Shown here: piece by piece, positions 1-11,610 of the stretch
Layout of the letters: every line of letters begins with the position of its first letter
How positions within the stretch are numbered: position 1 is the stretch's first letter
Assembly: GCA_963920765.1 (NCBI GenBank)
Contig: OY987244.1
Coordinates: 3,970,501 to 4,034,500, forward strand
DNA: 64,000 bases
Source: Ulota crispa
Lineage: Eukaryota; Streptophyta; Bryopsida; Orthotrichales; Orthotrichaceae
Reading direction: 5' to 3'
Program-made: the position numbers and the translations under genes
The notes under the pieces: model-generated
What the model was told of the DNA's origin: nothing
The model's database searches: none
The model's input: only the letters and a program-made list of their open reading frames with translations

Positions 1-871
1 TACAAGACACTTTGTAGTTTGAAAAGGATTAATTTATGTTTTGAGTTTTTCTTGGAAGAATGGTGTTAGTTTTGTCATTTGGATTTGGAGTGTGGTAGGT
101 TAACTTGGAGTTGAACTAGTAGCTCTTAGAAGTTTATAGCGTTCAAATAAAACAACAAATGATGTTTTTTGTTTTTTGGAAAGATAAGTAGCCTAAGTAA
201 AATTTTATTTTCCACTACACTATTAATTAGGAGTATGTGTCTTAAAGCATAGGTTTCTTCTTGCAACAGAACTTTATGATTCAACTCTTAAGTGTGTAGT
301 ATATTAAACATACTTGAAAATAGTATTTGCATATTGCAAATGGCTTTGAGTTTACTATTTTTTGGTTATGAGAATCTATAATGTCAAATCAACTATTTTC
401 ATTTTTTTTGGTTGAGAATGGGTATGAATTTAAGTTGCCATTGATTGGTTTTCATTCAATTCAATTCATGTCTACTCTATTGCAACAAATGATATAAAAA
501 AGGATTGAAGTTTCATGACACAATACAAGTTAGTTGTATTGTTTGAAGGAGTGATTAAATTAGTGGAAGTTCATAGAATGATGCATGTATGAAGTTGCAA
601 ACATCAAAAGGTTGATGTATGAATTGAACGGATTGGGTAAATGAATTAGCTTGCAACAATTATAAGTGTATTTGAATGGTTATAGTAGTTGAGAGCATGG
701 TATGTGTTAGACTAAATTAGTGAAAGGGAATGTATTGAAAAGATTACATTAAATATTGGAACTTGCCAGGGGACTTGTCAATTGGATTGGAGAAGGTAGA
801 GCAGTAGAAACAATTTTTATACAAAATTAAAAGAATAATGACTAAAAATATAGGTGATTGAATATGAGTAA
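1..871. other. AT-rich spacer, no gene seen
   Basis: Low-complexity AT-rich sequence with frequent stops in all frames. I see no coding, RNA or repeat structure that I can support before the TAA target site of the transposon beginning at 872. Confidence 0.6.
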
Positions 872-3228
872 GGGCCAGTTTCCATTACCCGGATTGGACC
901 TCCAGGCCCGTTGCCCCAATCAATTTCCATTGGAAAGAATTCTCTCCCACAATGCCAATCGGACCTCTGGGTTCAGGTCCGAGTATGCTGGGTTTGCAGA
1001 GCCAGGATGCCCCAAAGGGAGGCTTAGACCCCACTTTTTCAGAATTTGTAGGAATTTATTAACATAGGGTAATAAAACAATGTAACTTTAGTTACACCTA
1101 TTTTATACTATACCCAAGATAAAAGTCTACAACTCCTCAAGGTGAACTCATTTTTTATTTTTCATTTATGATTAATTTGATTTGAACTTTAGGTGCTTCA
1201 AAAAAAGAAGACAAATTTACTTTGGGAATCAATTGAAATGTCTTTTTATCCACCAACAATGTTCTTCGTGTAATATTAACCCCTACAAGACCAAAGAGTC
1301 TAATATGGCCAAACGGGGTTCTTGAAGGTATAAGAGTAGACAAAAAAGGCATTGCATGCTCAAATTTTGGTTGCCACTCTAATCCAAATGGAGCTAAAAG
1401 TTCAACAAAACTTTTAGATTGGCTTGTTGTTCCTTGAAGCGTCTACATTTTGCACCCAAACATTTGAATTTACTATTTTAATATTAAAACTATTAAAGGG
1501 AGTGTATATAGGCATTGTATAGTGGCCTACCATCTTGTTTTATTCACTTGGTTTTACATTTGGTTTACTTTTCAAATACCTTGGCATTTTAGAATAGAAT
1601 TCTCATTCTTAGAATTTTGAATCATTAAACTTGAACTCTTACTCAATCCCAATCATGCATACCAAATTTTGAGTTTCATAAAACCAAACCCTTATTTTTG
1701 GTGAATTATTTTACATAATATTCATGGTTTTACATGATAAATGATTAAAAAAGTTTGGTGATGAAGTTTTGAAATTTGATTGCATGGATATGTAGGAAAT
1801 ATTTGTACACACATCTTTCCTTCTAACAAGCATCTCCAAAAAAAGTTAAAGTTTCTTCTATGTAGATTTTAATGTTGAGGTGATTATGACCAAATCTTGT
1901 AAATTAGATATTTCTCTATAATAATCAGATTTTTTATTGGACTTATACAACATGATTAGACTTGAATCTTTGAGCATAATGATATGGTTATTTTGCCAAA
2001 TTATAGTTAAAAATACATGAATATCTAGTTTACAAGATTTGATCATGATCCCTCCAACATTAAAGTCTACATAGAATAAATTTTAATTTTTTTTGGAGAT
2101 GCTTGTTAGAAGGAAAGATGTGGGTATGGATGTTTCCTACATATCCATGCAATCAAATTTCAAAAATTCATCACCAAATTTTTTTAATCATTTATCATGT
2201 AAAACCATGAATATTATGTAAAATAATTCACCAAAAATAAGGGTTTGGTTTTATGAAACTCAAAATTTGGTATGCATGATTGGGATTGAGTAAGAGTTCA
2301 AGGCTGGTGATTCAAGATTTTGAAAAAGAGAATTCTATTCTAAAATGCCAAGGTATTTGAAAAGCAAACCAAATGTAAAACCAAGTGAACAAAACTAGAT
2401 TGAAGGCCACTGTACATTGCATTGTGGATGGAGGAATTTTGGATGGGATGGGTTGGAACTTGGAAGCCCATACTCCCATGTACAAGGGAGAAGGTTGGTG
2501 ATGTGTCACTTTTTTTTCTCTCAGTTGGGCAAGGTTTTTTTAGCTCTAAAGTAGTGGGCCAGCTAGATCCACTTACTTTGAAAATCCATAAGTTTTGGAG
2601 TTTTTCCCCATTTGAGGAGTTTTTTTTTTCCATCAAGTAAAGCTAGAGACGGTCTCATGTGATCAACCATTGGGGTTTTTTTTTTGGGAAAAAATCATAT
2701 CCAAGTTCAAAATCCATATTGTGAACTACTACCCAAATTAACAAATATGAGATTCTCAACGGTGGAGATTTTGCAAATTTACTTGGATTTGAAATCAAAC
2801 TGGCCTTAAACTTTTGATTTATAGTTGGGTATAGAATGACAAGTTTGGATTGTGTGGATACTTGTTCAAATTAACAAACCTTGTTTTCATGAATTTCATC
2901 TTTATTCAAATATAAAATATCAAAATATTCTAATTCTCTACCTTGCTTTCAAAATTTAAAATTCTAAATTCATGTATGGGATCAAAACCCTCAAATCAAT
3001 TAGAATATATATACAAATCAAATTAATCAAGCATACAAAATAGAGGGTCTGTTTTTACAGATGTTTATTTTAAACTTTGGGTGAAACAAGTATTCCGTGT
3101 AATTTTTTTTCCCTAAAGCTGGCCCAGGGGGTCTTTGCATGGAAAGTCCAGACCATCCAAGAGCCTCCAATTGTGCTTCGATTGCCCATCCGGCCGGGAG
3201 GTCCGATCCAGGTAATGGAAACTGGCCC
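872..3228. mobile_element. PIF/Harbinger-like non-autonomous element, 2.36 kb
   Basis: The ends are inverted repeats of about 32 bp with about three mismatches, starting GGGCCAGTTTCCATTACC. The element is flanked on both sides by the trinucleotide TAA (869-871 and 3229-3231). A 3-bp TWA target duplication with G/C-starting terminal repeats is the hallmark of PIF/Harbinger elements. No transposase frame is visible inside, so it would depend on an autonomous relative. A long hairpin (1511-2425) occupies the middle and may be a separate insertion. Confidence 0.75.
1511..2425. repeat. Long foldback (inverted repeat), arms about 400 bp
   Basis: The stretch from about 1511 to 1913 is repeated as its reverse complement from about 2021 to 2425, with a loop of roughly 110 bp. 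Matched landmarks are GCATGCATACCAAATT-type sequence near 1655 and its complement near 2270, and the CTATGTAGA/TCTACATAG pair next to the loop. A transcript across it would fold into a long dsRNA. It carries no convincing ORF. Confidence 0.8.
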
Positions 3229-3231
3229 TAA

Positions 3232-4149
3232 GGAAAGACATTAGTGAGCAACAATACATTTTGACTTATGAGTGTAGATTTGTATTGTTGTTATTTGGAG
3301 GTGAGATTTGAGAAAAATAATGACTAGAAAGATTTTAGGGCAAGTAATGCTTGCTTGTGATACACTAACCTTGCATGCATAATACCAAGAGGTTTGGTTG
3401 CATAAACATTACACATGCATGAGATAAATATGAACTCATGAACTTGGACAAGGAAAAAATTGGTATAAAATTTCCAAGTAAATTAAATAGTAAACTCAAC
3501 CCTTCTCAAGGTGGATTGGGTAAAATAATAACTAAAGAATATAAAGATTAAGTGAAAATTTGGAATTTTAAAAAACCAAATGGTGTATTTTTTTTGTAAG
3601 GACTACTCACTCTTTATGTATATTTTTTGAATTGAAATTTAATTATATAATTATTACTTATTTTCTTAGTTAAAAAGGAAAGTCAAAGAGTTGTTGTAAA
3701 ATGTGCAAAACAACAATGGTGGGAGATTAAGAAAACAAGATTAAGGAAACGATTAGTGAAGATTAAGGAAATAATTAGTGAAGGAAAGAGAACAAAAAAA
3801 TGCATGAGTTTGCTTAGGATAAATCTTACTTTTAGACATTTCATTTTATAGATTTCTAGGCTAGATTTTAGGTTTAAATTTTATGTGTCAAAATGGTAAG
3901 AGTGAGTTAGACTCAAGAGAAGATGAATACAAAGAAAAGATATTATATGTCATTTGACCTTGATGAGATGAGAGTTTGTCTAGTTGACTTGCATAAGTGA
4001 GGACAAGATGACAAGAGTCAACTTGTCTATTTGACTACAATTAGAATGGAAATAGGGGTTTTTATAATTTTTGCACAAAGCATCATGAATTAGCTTAATC
4101 CTGAATTCCACAAGTGACATTAGCTATAAAACATCATACAAAGTCACCT
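3232..4149. other. AT-rich spacer
   Basis: AT-rich sequence between two transposon-derived blocks. No supportable gene, RNA or repeat boundary was found. Confidence 0.5.
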
Positions 4150-4692
4150 TCTCCAAAAAGAATCATATTTGGAAAATTATTGGAAATTTTACTCCTAATT
4201 AACTAAAATCTAACTTCAAACTTAGATTTTGCATTCAAACCAAGGAATCTTAGTCTACTACAACTTGGCAAAAAAATCCAAAAATGAAATTAAAGCACCA
4301 AATTTTACAAGAGACAAAAGGAATGGAGGTTCAAGAGTCCCATACGTGCCTGCAAACTAAAACTTCTCACTCAACAATCAAAATTGAATGATTCAAAGCT
4401 TCCCACATATATCAAAATCTAAATAATTAGTTTCAGATTTTTATTTTTAAAAAATGAAAATTTTAAAAAAGTTTTTTGGGTTGCCCAAATTGCCCGCCGT
4501 CCCTCACTTTTCAGAAATTCAAGCATAACTTCTTCAATAAATGTCAAAATGAAGAAAAAATTAGGTGTGCATGTACATCTTTGAATTCCCCACCAACCTC
4601 AAAAGTTTCAAAAATTTATAAAAATTGATTTAGTCATGGGTACATGCTCGAGGTCCATTTGTCCCCCGAGGGGACAGTTGGTCCTTTAGGGG
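4150..4692. mobile_element. piggyBac-type TTAA MITE copy, one end resolved
   Basis: The right end reads CCTTTAGGGG followed by TTAG, and a subterminal palindrome GTCCCCTCGGGGGAC lies just inside (written here on the opposite strand). Internal sequence is the reverse complement of the element starting at 11611: the shared blocks include the 'AACTTCTTCAATAAATG' and 'CTTAGTCTACTACAACTTGG' regions. The left boundary is only approximate. It is non-coding. Confidence 0.5.
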
Positions 4693-4744
4693 TTAGTAGC
4701 CCAAAATACCTAAGTACTGGATTTACAATAAAAGTACTACAAGC

Positions 4745-5345
4745 TATGGAAAAAATTTGATGGTTACCCCTAAAAATTGCAAAATTTGTATATATATCCC
4801 TTGTTATTCAAAAATTGCACAAATACCCTTGGAGAATAATTTTCTAATATTTGTTTCATTGTGCATGCCATTTCTCTCTCTTTATATGCATATTATTTGT
4901 TTTTTGTTCTATTGCACTCCTTGCTTCAACATAGGTCATGAAGGAAGTGGCGAGCAAAACAAACTAAATACCTATAAATTATGGTCGAAGGACATTTGTG
5001 TAATTTCTTAAAACCAAGGGTAACTAGGGTCCAAGGGTATTCGTGCAATTTCTGAAACCAAGGGTATAATTATATTAAAAAAAATGATTCCTTTTTCCTT
5101 GGATATGTGTGTCCGTTTGACTATTTGATAATTCATGATTGGTTGGACCTTTGGCACAAAAAAAAGAGGCCATGAAAAAATCAAAGAAGATAAGAAAACT
5201 AAAAAATGTTTCAACCTTTTCCTCCATTAATTTCACTTGAACTCTACCAATCATTTAGCAATCATTTAGCTTGCTAAATGGGTTTAGTAACTTGTCTATA
5301 CTATACAAATATGGCAAACTTCAGGGGTATCACAAAATTTTCTCA
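4745..5345. mobile_element. Foldback-type repeat, related to 53331-53674
   Basis: The two ends are imperfect inverted repeats: 'ATACCCCTGAAGTTTGC' near 5320 on the reverse strand matches 'TTACCCCTAAAAATTGC' near 4765. Internal pieces such as 'CCAAGGGTATT' and 'CACAAATACCC' recur in the foldback at 53331-53674. The copy is diverged and may contain secondary insertions. The frames within it are not convincing genes. Confidence 0.5.
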
Positions 5346-5377
5346 AAAAATGATTCCTCGCAATAACACTAATTTTA

Positions 5378-5782
5378 GGGTCTTGATATTGCCACCCCCT
5401 TTTTGATACTGCCACCCCTTTTTGATACTGCCACCTCCCTCTATTGCACCATTGTTTGATTTTTAGTGATTTTTGGAAACAACTCTTTTATAAAAAATTG
5501 GAAATAAATATGTATAAAACCAAGTGATTTTTTGTTGGTGTATTTCAAATGATAAACAACAATTAAAAATATTTGATAAGAAAAGATAACAGAGTGTTGT
5601 CTTTTCTTATCAAATTTTTTATTGATGTTTATCATTTTGAAAAAACATCAACAAAAAATCATTTGGTGTGATACATATTTAATTCTAATTTAAAAAAAAA
5701 TTGTCCCTAAAAACCACTAAAATTTGAACAATGATGTGGAAAAGGGAGGTGGCACTTGGCAGTATCAACAGTATCAAGACCC
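5378..5782. mobile_element. hAT-like MITE with 8-bp target duplication
   Basis: This 405-bp element has terminal inverted repeats beginning GGGTCTTGATA, and the motif 'TTTTTGATACTGCCACC' is repeated inside the left end. It is flanked by perfect 8-bp direct repeats TAATTTTA (5370-5377 and 5783-5790). An 8-bp duplication is typical of hAT elements. It sits immediately upstream of the GC-rich SPL leader and could touch its promoter. It is non-coding. Confidence 0.8.
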
Positions 5783-5819
5783 TAATTTTAAGCCCTCACT
5801 AATTGGAGAGATTTAGTAG

Positions 5820-7081
5820 ACTGTGAGAGGGGGGGAGAGGATCTGTCATCTACTCGTCTAGTTAGCAGTGCCGGGAGCAAACCCCCATACAAAGAACCAA
5901 GAGTCCAGGCCTTGCGATTCTGTTTCGTGTCTGCCTGGCAAGGCCCAGACCTGAGCTGAGCTGCAGCACCAGAACAACCCAGACGCAGACGCAGACTCCG
6001 AACCCCAACCCCAACCCCAACCGGAACCTGAACCCGAGTGCGGCGACTGTGGTTGTGACGTCGGGATCTTGTGTGTGAGGCTGTGAGCGTTTAATGGGTT
6101 GGCCAGCCACGGTTGGTTGGTGGGTTGGTTGTTGTTGAGGATCGTCTCGACGTGGACGGGGCTTAGTTATCGTGGGAGAGTGGTTGCCTCGTCGTCGTCC
6201 ATCGTCGCCCTCGTCGTCGTCACCCCTATCGTTGCCCTCGTCGTCGTCATCGTCGAGTCGTCGCCTTCACTGCCTTCGTCTTCTTCGTCGACGCCAGCTT
6301 GAATGAGCTTCTTCTCCTTCTTCCTCAGCAGCAAAGCTGAGTTCGCAACGACGACGCCAGCCAGCCAGCCAGCCATGTTTCTACTGCACTCCCCTGATCG
6401 ATCGTCGTCATGTGCCTCGTGGTGATTGCTGCTGCTGCTGCTTCATCTTCGCATCCGCTGTTTTTTGGAACTCGGTGATTTCGTAATTTGCGTCTTGAAG
6501 CGTGTGGAGGAAGAGAAGGACCGTTTCCACACAGTAGTTGTCAGTTTTGCGTACTTCCCCCCCCGCTCGAGGCTTGCTTATACCGGTGCTGGTCGAGCTT
6601 GAGCTGCTAGTTTGCAAGTGACTGAGCGGTTTTAGTACTGCAGCCGTTGTTGAGTGCTTGCAGTAGCAACTATAGCTCAGATATTCGTGGTGGAGAGTGA
6701 TTCCATGGGAGAGTGTGAGAGAGATTACCAGTGAAGCGCGCGGTTCGTAGGATCGTGCGGCCGAAGTTGATCTCCGATCCGGTTCGAGAAGCTTTTTGTC
6801 GTCGTTGCTTCGTTGACCGAGCTGTTGCTGCACCTGTGTCCGGTCTGTTTTTGCAGTCAACGAAGCTCATGGTGCGTGGTGTTTCTTTAACTTCGGAGCT
6901 GAGAGGGAGACGACGGGGTTACACAAAGCTTCTTTGTTATTAGGAAGAGGTTGTGTCTAGGTTTTGGACAATAGGAGGTCGTCGTCGACTTTGTTGCAAC
7001 CAATGTAGATTGCGAACGAACGGAGTAACCCTAGCTAAGGAGAAGGTATTGTTTGAAAACGAGTCGTCCGGTTACTCGAAC
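5820..7081 (+). promoter_or_regulatory. SPL promoter/5' leader, GC-rich, with several upstream ATGs
   Basis: Composition changes abruptly at about 5820 from AT-rich transposon DNA to GC-rich sequence with TCG/CGT triplet runs, which continues to the SPL start codon. I infer a long 5' leader, possibly spliced. Candidate upstream ORFs, if transcribed, are 6094-6138, 6375 onward (overlapping), 6705-6734, 6869-6943 (24 codons) and a minimal ATG-TAG at 7003-7008. The longer open frames here lack ATG starts or are antisense shadows of the triplet runs. The transcription start cannot be placed by eye. Confidence 0.5.
7003..7008 (+). promoter_or_regulatory. Minimal AUG-stop upstream ORF
   Basis: The sequence ATGTAG, a start codon followed directly by a stop, lies 74 nt before the SPL start codon. 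Minimal AUG-stop ORFs in plant leaders are known to stall ribosomes (AUGUAA in the Arabidopsis boron transporter gene NIP5;1). Here the stop is UAG and no function is shown. It only matters if the mature leader includes this stretch. Confidence 0.4.
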
Positions 7082-9536
7082 ATGAGCCAACTGGACATGG
7101 CGATGGCAGTCAATGGAAGCGCGCACGTTCACTCGGCGCCACAACAAGCGCCGGAAAATTGCTGGTCGACGACAGGCTGGGAGCCGCACCAGAATCTCAC
7201 GGAGCCGACGACGTCCCTGGAGGGAAGTGGCAGTGGAGGCGACTACGGCAGCGGGAGAATGCCGGAGTGGGAGCTCAAGGCGAACGCCTGGGAATGGGAG
7301 AATCTCACCATGGTGTACCCGCGGCAAGGCGAGCGGTTGCAGCAGCAGCACAGCAACGACTGGGCGAGCAGTGCCGTGACCTTAGCAACGTCGGCGTCAA
7401 AAACGGGCGAGTTTTCTATCGGGCTAGGCTCGGGTTGCAGCACTCCGTCTAACACGTCCGTCTCCTCGGGTATCCCCGGTGTGAGTGCCGGCAAGGGCAG
7501 CACCACGGCCGAGGTGAAGAGCGAGCCGGACGTGGAGCGCACCGTGTTAGGCACTCCCGCGTCGTTAAGCGCTCAGAAAGACAGACTGTTCTTCAGCCTC
7601 GGCGGAGTTCCAAACGAACCAGGTGAGAAAGACGGAGGAGGTCAAATCAACGGCGGTGCCGACATCGGCTTGAAACTTGGCCGCAGGACGTACTTCGAGG
7701 ATTCCTCCGGCGGACAGGCGAAAACCTCGTCGTCTCCCTCACTCTCGTCACCTCCGGGGAGTAAGAAGCCTCGCGTGATGTCGCCGGGCACGCAGATCGC
7801 GCGGTGTCAAGTGGAAGGCTGCAAGGCGGACCTCAGTGGTTGCAAGGACTATCATCGTCGTCACAAGGTCTGCGAGATGCATTCTAAAGCGCCTAAAGCA
7901 ATCGCCGCGGGAATAGAACAGCGCTTCTGCCAGCAGTGCTCAAGGTGTGCTCAAACTTCCACCATCACGCACACTTCACCATTTGCAACCTTTGAATGCT
8001 TATATCCTCAAGCTCTCACTGATGTCGTCCTTCCCTTGCTGCAGGTTCCATGTCCTCACAGAGTTCGACGAAGGCAAGCGCAGCTGTCGTCGAAGACTCG
8101 CCGGTCACAACGAACGCCGCAGAAAGCCTCACCCCGAGACACACTCCGTCTTCGGGTTGCGCAACTCGCACAGCGACACTTCGTCTCTCACCATGGAATC
8201 AGCACCGTTTTACTTTCTAGGTATCGTTCTCCACTCCATCGTTCTTACAACGATCTTCATGGCAACTAATTTCTGACCACGGCTTTGCTAATCAACGACG
8301 TGTGTCCTCCCTGCAGACAGCAAGCGGTCGAATTTCATGCATCGTCACCGAGGAGGCTCGTCTCTTGAGGCGGAGTTTCACCCTTACAACACCGACGTCA
8401 AGCGAACAAACCCTTGGTCTATGATACGAAGAGACGACACCAGTCTCGCGTGCCAACTGCAGGTAAATGATTCTCAAAACGATACAACAAGTGTATTCGT
8501 TATGACCTTTTCTAAAGTGCCGCTCTCAGAACTCCTGCATGCTTTCGACACTTCGTTAGGACCTTGTCTAAAGTGCCGTGCTCGGAAATCTTGCATGCTT
8601 TCGACACTCTTTCAAATCATGTGACTAACCCTAAACTGTGGCGTTTGCAAACGATGACAGGCAGCTAGCGCGGAGAGGCAGTCAATATTCTCAACTATGT
8701 CGCGTCCGACAGCGGATCGGCTGCTGATGCTACTCCAGAACCCGAAGACACAAATGGCGGCGCCGAATGCTGCATCCGCCGCGGGTATGAATCTGGGCGG
8801 AACGCAATTCTTGGAGGGGCCATTAGGTCCACTAGGTCAGGGTTTGTCGTTGTCCTCTTCCACGGGAGGAGTGCTGGGCAGCTTGGAGCAACAACAGCAA
8901 CACCAGCAACAACAGCAACACCAGCAACAACAAAGCCGCATCATCAACGGCGTTGGCTCCTGCTCTCAGAGCCTCTCCAGCGTGTCGGGAATGTCAAACT
9001 CTGGCCGTGCTCTCTCTCTTCTGTCATCGCAGTCCTGGGCCCCCCGCCCACCCGTCGTCGTGCCGGCGGACCTCTCGCGAGAGGCCTCCGACTCCACCTT
9101 GGAGCAGCTGGTGGCCAGCAGCAGTGACAGCAGCAACCGACCCCGGTTCTCTCACTTGCATCAACTTCCTTCTGCGGGGGGGTCGCCCACCAGCGCACAG
9201 CATCATCCTCATCCTCAATTCGACAACAACAACAACAACAAGCAATTCTCTCTTCAATCCGGCTGCCTGGATTCCGTGCGCTTGCTCACCAACAACCACA
9301 ACAACATCTTGACCGAGTTAGGAGGCTACGACGAGACCAACTCCATGCTGGCACTCGTTCAAGCGGGTCAAGAGCTCCAAACCCTAACCAACAACAACTG
9401 CGTCTCTCCCAGGTCGCACCACGCTCTCCAAACCATCGACCTCATGCAAACGCCTCACGTCTCCAACAACAACTCCCACTACACTGGCTACAGCTCTCTT
9501 CGCCCCTTCGAGTCTTCGATTTTTAGCAGCCAGTAA
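7082..9536 (+). CDS. SPL: SBP-box (SQUAMOSA promoter-binding-like) transcription factor
   Basis: SPL proteins bind GTAC-core promoter sites in the nucleus and control phase change, shoot and reproductive development in land plants. Coding exons are 7082-7944, 8045-8220, 8317-8462 and 8661-9536. All have GT-AG borders, phases agree, and they give 686 codons. The SBP domain spans residues 242-316: zinc ligands C242, C247, C264, H267 for the first site and C283, C286, H290, C302 for the second, with a bipartite basic nuclear signal at 299-315. Intron 1 splits the domain after CQQCSR, the position conserved in plant SPL genes. The N-terminus carries a [13 protein letters not shown] motif. Exon 4 begins a conserved [11 protein letters not shown] segment, then a Gln/His run (about 8890-8935), the ALSLLSSQ peptide encoded by the microRNA site, Asn-rich tracts and a C-terminal RPFESSIF motif. 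ATG 7082 is the first in-frame ATG in this open frame. Family assignment is sure; the exact orthologue is not. Confidence 0.95.
8503..8616 (+). repeat. 57-bp tandem duplication in SPL intron 3
   Basis: Two adjacent copies start at 8503 and 8560 with GACCTT..TCTAAAGTGCCG and share GCATGCTTTCGACACT. They lie within the inferred third intron (8463-8660), so they do not affect the protein. Confidence 0.75.
9007..9026 (+). promoter_or_regulatory. miR156 target site (overlapping a miR529-type site) in SPL exon 4
   Basis: The 20-nt sequence gtgctctctctcttctgtca is the canonical SPL target of miR156, differing from perfect complementarity at one position. Extended four bases upstream (GGCC at 9003-9006), it also fits the overlapping miR529 site with one mismatch. 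It lies in the coding sequence and encodes the conserved ALSLLS peptide (about residues 511-517). Post-transcriptional repression by miR156 or miR529 is established for this site class. Which microRNA acts here is inference. Confidence 0.9.
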
Positions 9537-9860
9537 ACTTCCTCTCCCCTCCCGGACTGTACCTCTTGCGGTTTAGGTTTTTTGAGGAAATTTTTGTTTC
9601 TAGGCTCGTTTTTGCGCGCACTTGAGCCCCCGTCGCCGAAGTTTTTTTTTGGTACCTGTATTACTTCGGCGTTACTGTATTTATTCTCACGATCTTTTTG
9701 AAACCAGCGGCGATCTAGTTTTTTCCCTGTGTTCTTCTTAGTGTCGTCGTGGTTGTCGTCGTCTTCCAGTTTCAAGCGCCAGGTCGCAATGAAACCCTAA
9801 ACCCTATTATCAGGGCTGGAGAGGAGAGAACATATATTTATACGTATACAATCTGGCCGC
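9537..9860 (+). other. SPL 3' untranslated region with telo-box-like motif
   Basis: Non-coding sequence after the TAA stop. AAACCCTAAACCCT at 9792-9805 is two telomere-type repeats, a motif usually studied as a promoter telo-box but here downstream of the gene. GC content falls to spacer level at about 9850, so the transcript end is probably near there. No single poly(A) signal can be fixed by eye. Confidence 0.45.
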
Positions 9861-11606
9861 TCTGGTATCAGTCTTTGTGGTGACTGTGACCCAGCTGTTA
9901 GTTCTATTGATTCTTTTTTTTGTGTGTTGTAATTCTCAACATGTGCAGCGTGATTGTGCATATTTCTCTCTCGTTGCTGAGATTGTGAATCTTGGGAAAA
10001 AGTTGACAAATTCAATTAAGTTATGATGTAGTTCAGTGTGAAGGTAGAGTTGGCAGTTAGTGCATGGTTAGCCGGTTGAAATGCAAGAAAATCTGAAAAA
10101 ACCGGCCAGATTTTCAAAAAATTGTATATTATAGTATAAATATAGGCAATATTTTGGTGAAGGCTTATGAAAAAATGGTCAAAAACAGGAAATGAATGTT
10201 AGTTGGTGAAGCCCAAAGATCGTAAGCAAAATCTATGTTAATTTGTATGTTTTATTTGTTTTGAAAATAATGACATGCAATCGCAAAATAATTACAAAGA
10301 GAGGTGTAGTTTAAAGGTAAATATATATAGGAATACAATGATGTGTAGGGTAAGGGTTTCATGCAAGGGCATTTTCAAGTTTAAGCCATTGGGACAAGGG
10401 TAGGGCCCAAGTAATCAATGGTGCTAACTTGATATTACCCATGCATGAGGCCCTTAGCTCGCATTGTGTAACATTACAAAGCGTGACACCATCACTTTGC
10501 AATTTTTGGTTCCGTTCATAAGCACAGGGCTACTAAAAGTGCAATGGATTTAGTTCAAGCAACGTTTCCAATATCATTATTACCATCGTTATCTCCCACC
10601 TTCTCTTTGCTAACTCTTTTCATTGTCTATCAACTTGTCACTTGCTTGTTGCTTATTCCCCATCCTTTGGTATCCGTAATAACCCCTCGTCAAACTCCGC
10701 CATTTACACATGCAAACAATGTGACCTTTCCATGTGCACTTAACCCTTCATTGCTACAAGTGTCAAGAGGAGAGGGTCAATTTTACTTCGCTACTTTTAG
10801 TTGGCACACTAAGTTTTTATTCATTTGTACCAAAGAACTGGGTAACACTAATACTGAAGATGTGCCCCTCTGGGTGTAATTATTCTGTGATTACGTACCT
10901 GCATTAGTATATTCTCTTATTGATTTTGTTTCTGGGGTTGTCGCTGATATATACAGTAACCATTGATGTTGCATGGGATTGGACAAAAAGATTGCATGCA
11001 AATGATGCAATGGATGGTGTCCAGTGCTGAGACTGTTCCTGTTGGTCTCCTGATCTCAGGTACTGGTAATGTGATGTTTTTCTCTGAGTCCGTGTTTGCA
11101 CTATCACATCACCGGAAGTACTGAAATGAAGTGTAGAATGGCCATCTTTGCTGCTCCCTGACATGGATAACTCATGGTCTCCACTTTCTGGACGTCAACA
11201 ACATCAATAAGTATTTTTGGTTTACCGGGAGAAATGTCCTTGGGTGTAAGAAAGGTCTTAAGTTACTCAGTGTTTGGGATGAAATTGTAGCTTCATCTGC
11301 TAAAATCCAGCTTTAAAAAAAAATTTTAACCGATTTTTAACAAACATGCATCGGATATTTTCTGTATTTAATACTATGCCTTGCATGCACTTAGTATAGT
11401 CTCTCTTGATTTACAATCATGACATTTCACACGCCCTTTCCCTATCTTTTCATCTTCCTTCCCCTCTCGAAATTTAAGATTTCTGGTCACAAACACACAA
11501 TGATTGACATTTGGTGAAATACTTTTAAGTGACAAACATACACCACGGTACTTGGTGACAGACAAACACATGATACTTTATAATAGAGAATTTCAAATTT
11601 GTGGTG
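9861..11606. other. Spacer with dispersed repeat fragments, no supported gene
   Basis: Segments at about 10040-10260 and 11310-11400 match a dispersed family also seen near 18400, 37850 and 55100 (shared 'GCATGCA..GATATTTTCT' and 'AACCGG' motifs). An ATG-started frame of 111 codons at 10544-10879 has no recognisable domain and a composition like the surrounding spacer, so I do not call it a gene. Confidence 0.4.
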
Positions 11607-11610
11607 TTAA

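Noticed and set aside
6408..6860. 150-codon minus-strand open frame in the SPL leader
   Set aside because: It is antisense to GC-rich triplet repeats of the leader, low in complexity, and matches no domain I know.
7031..7554. Several open frames overlapping SPL exon 1 in other frames and on the minus strand
   Set aside because: They are shadows of a GC-rich real exon. Only one frame has the SBP domain and joins in phase to later exons.
10544..10879. ATG-started 111-codon frame
   Set aside because: There is no recognisable motif, repeat family or splice context, and it lies in transposon-rich spacer.
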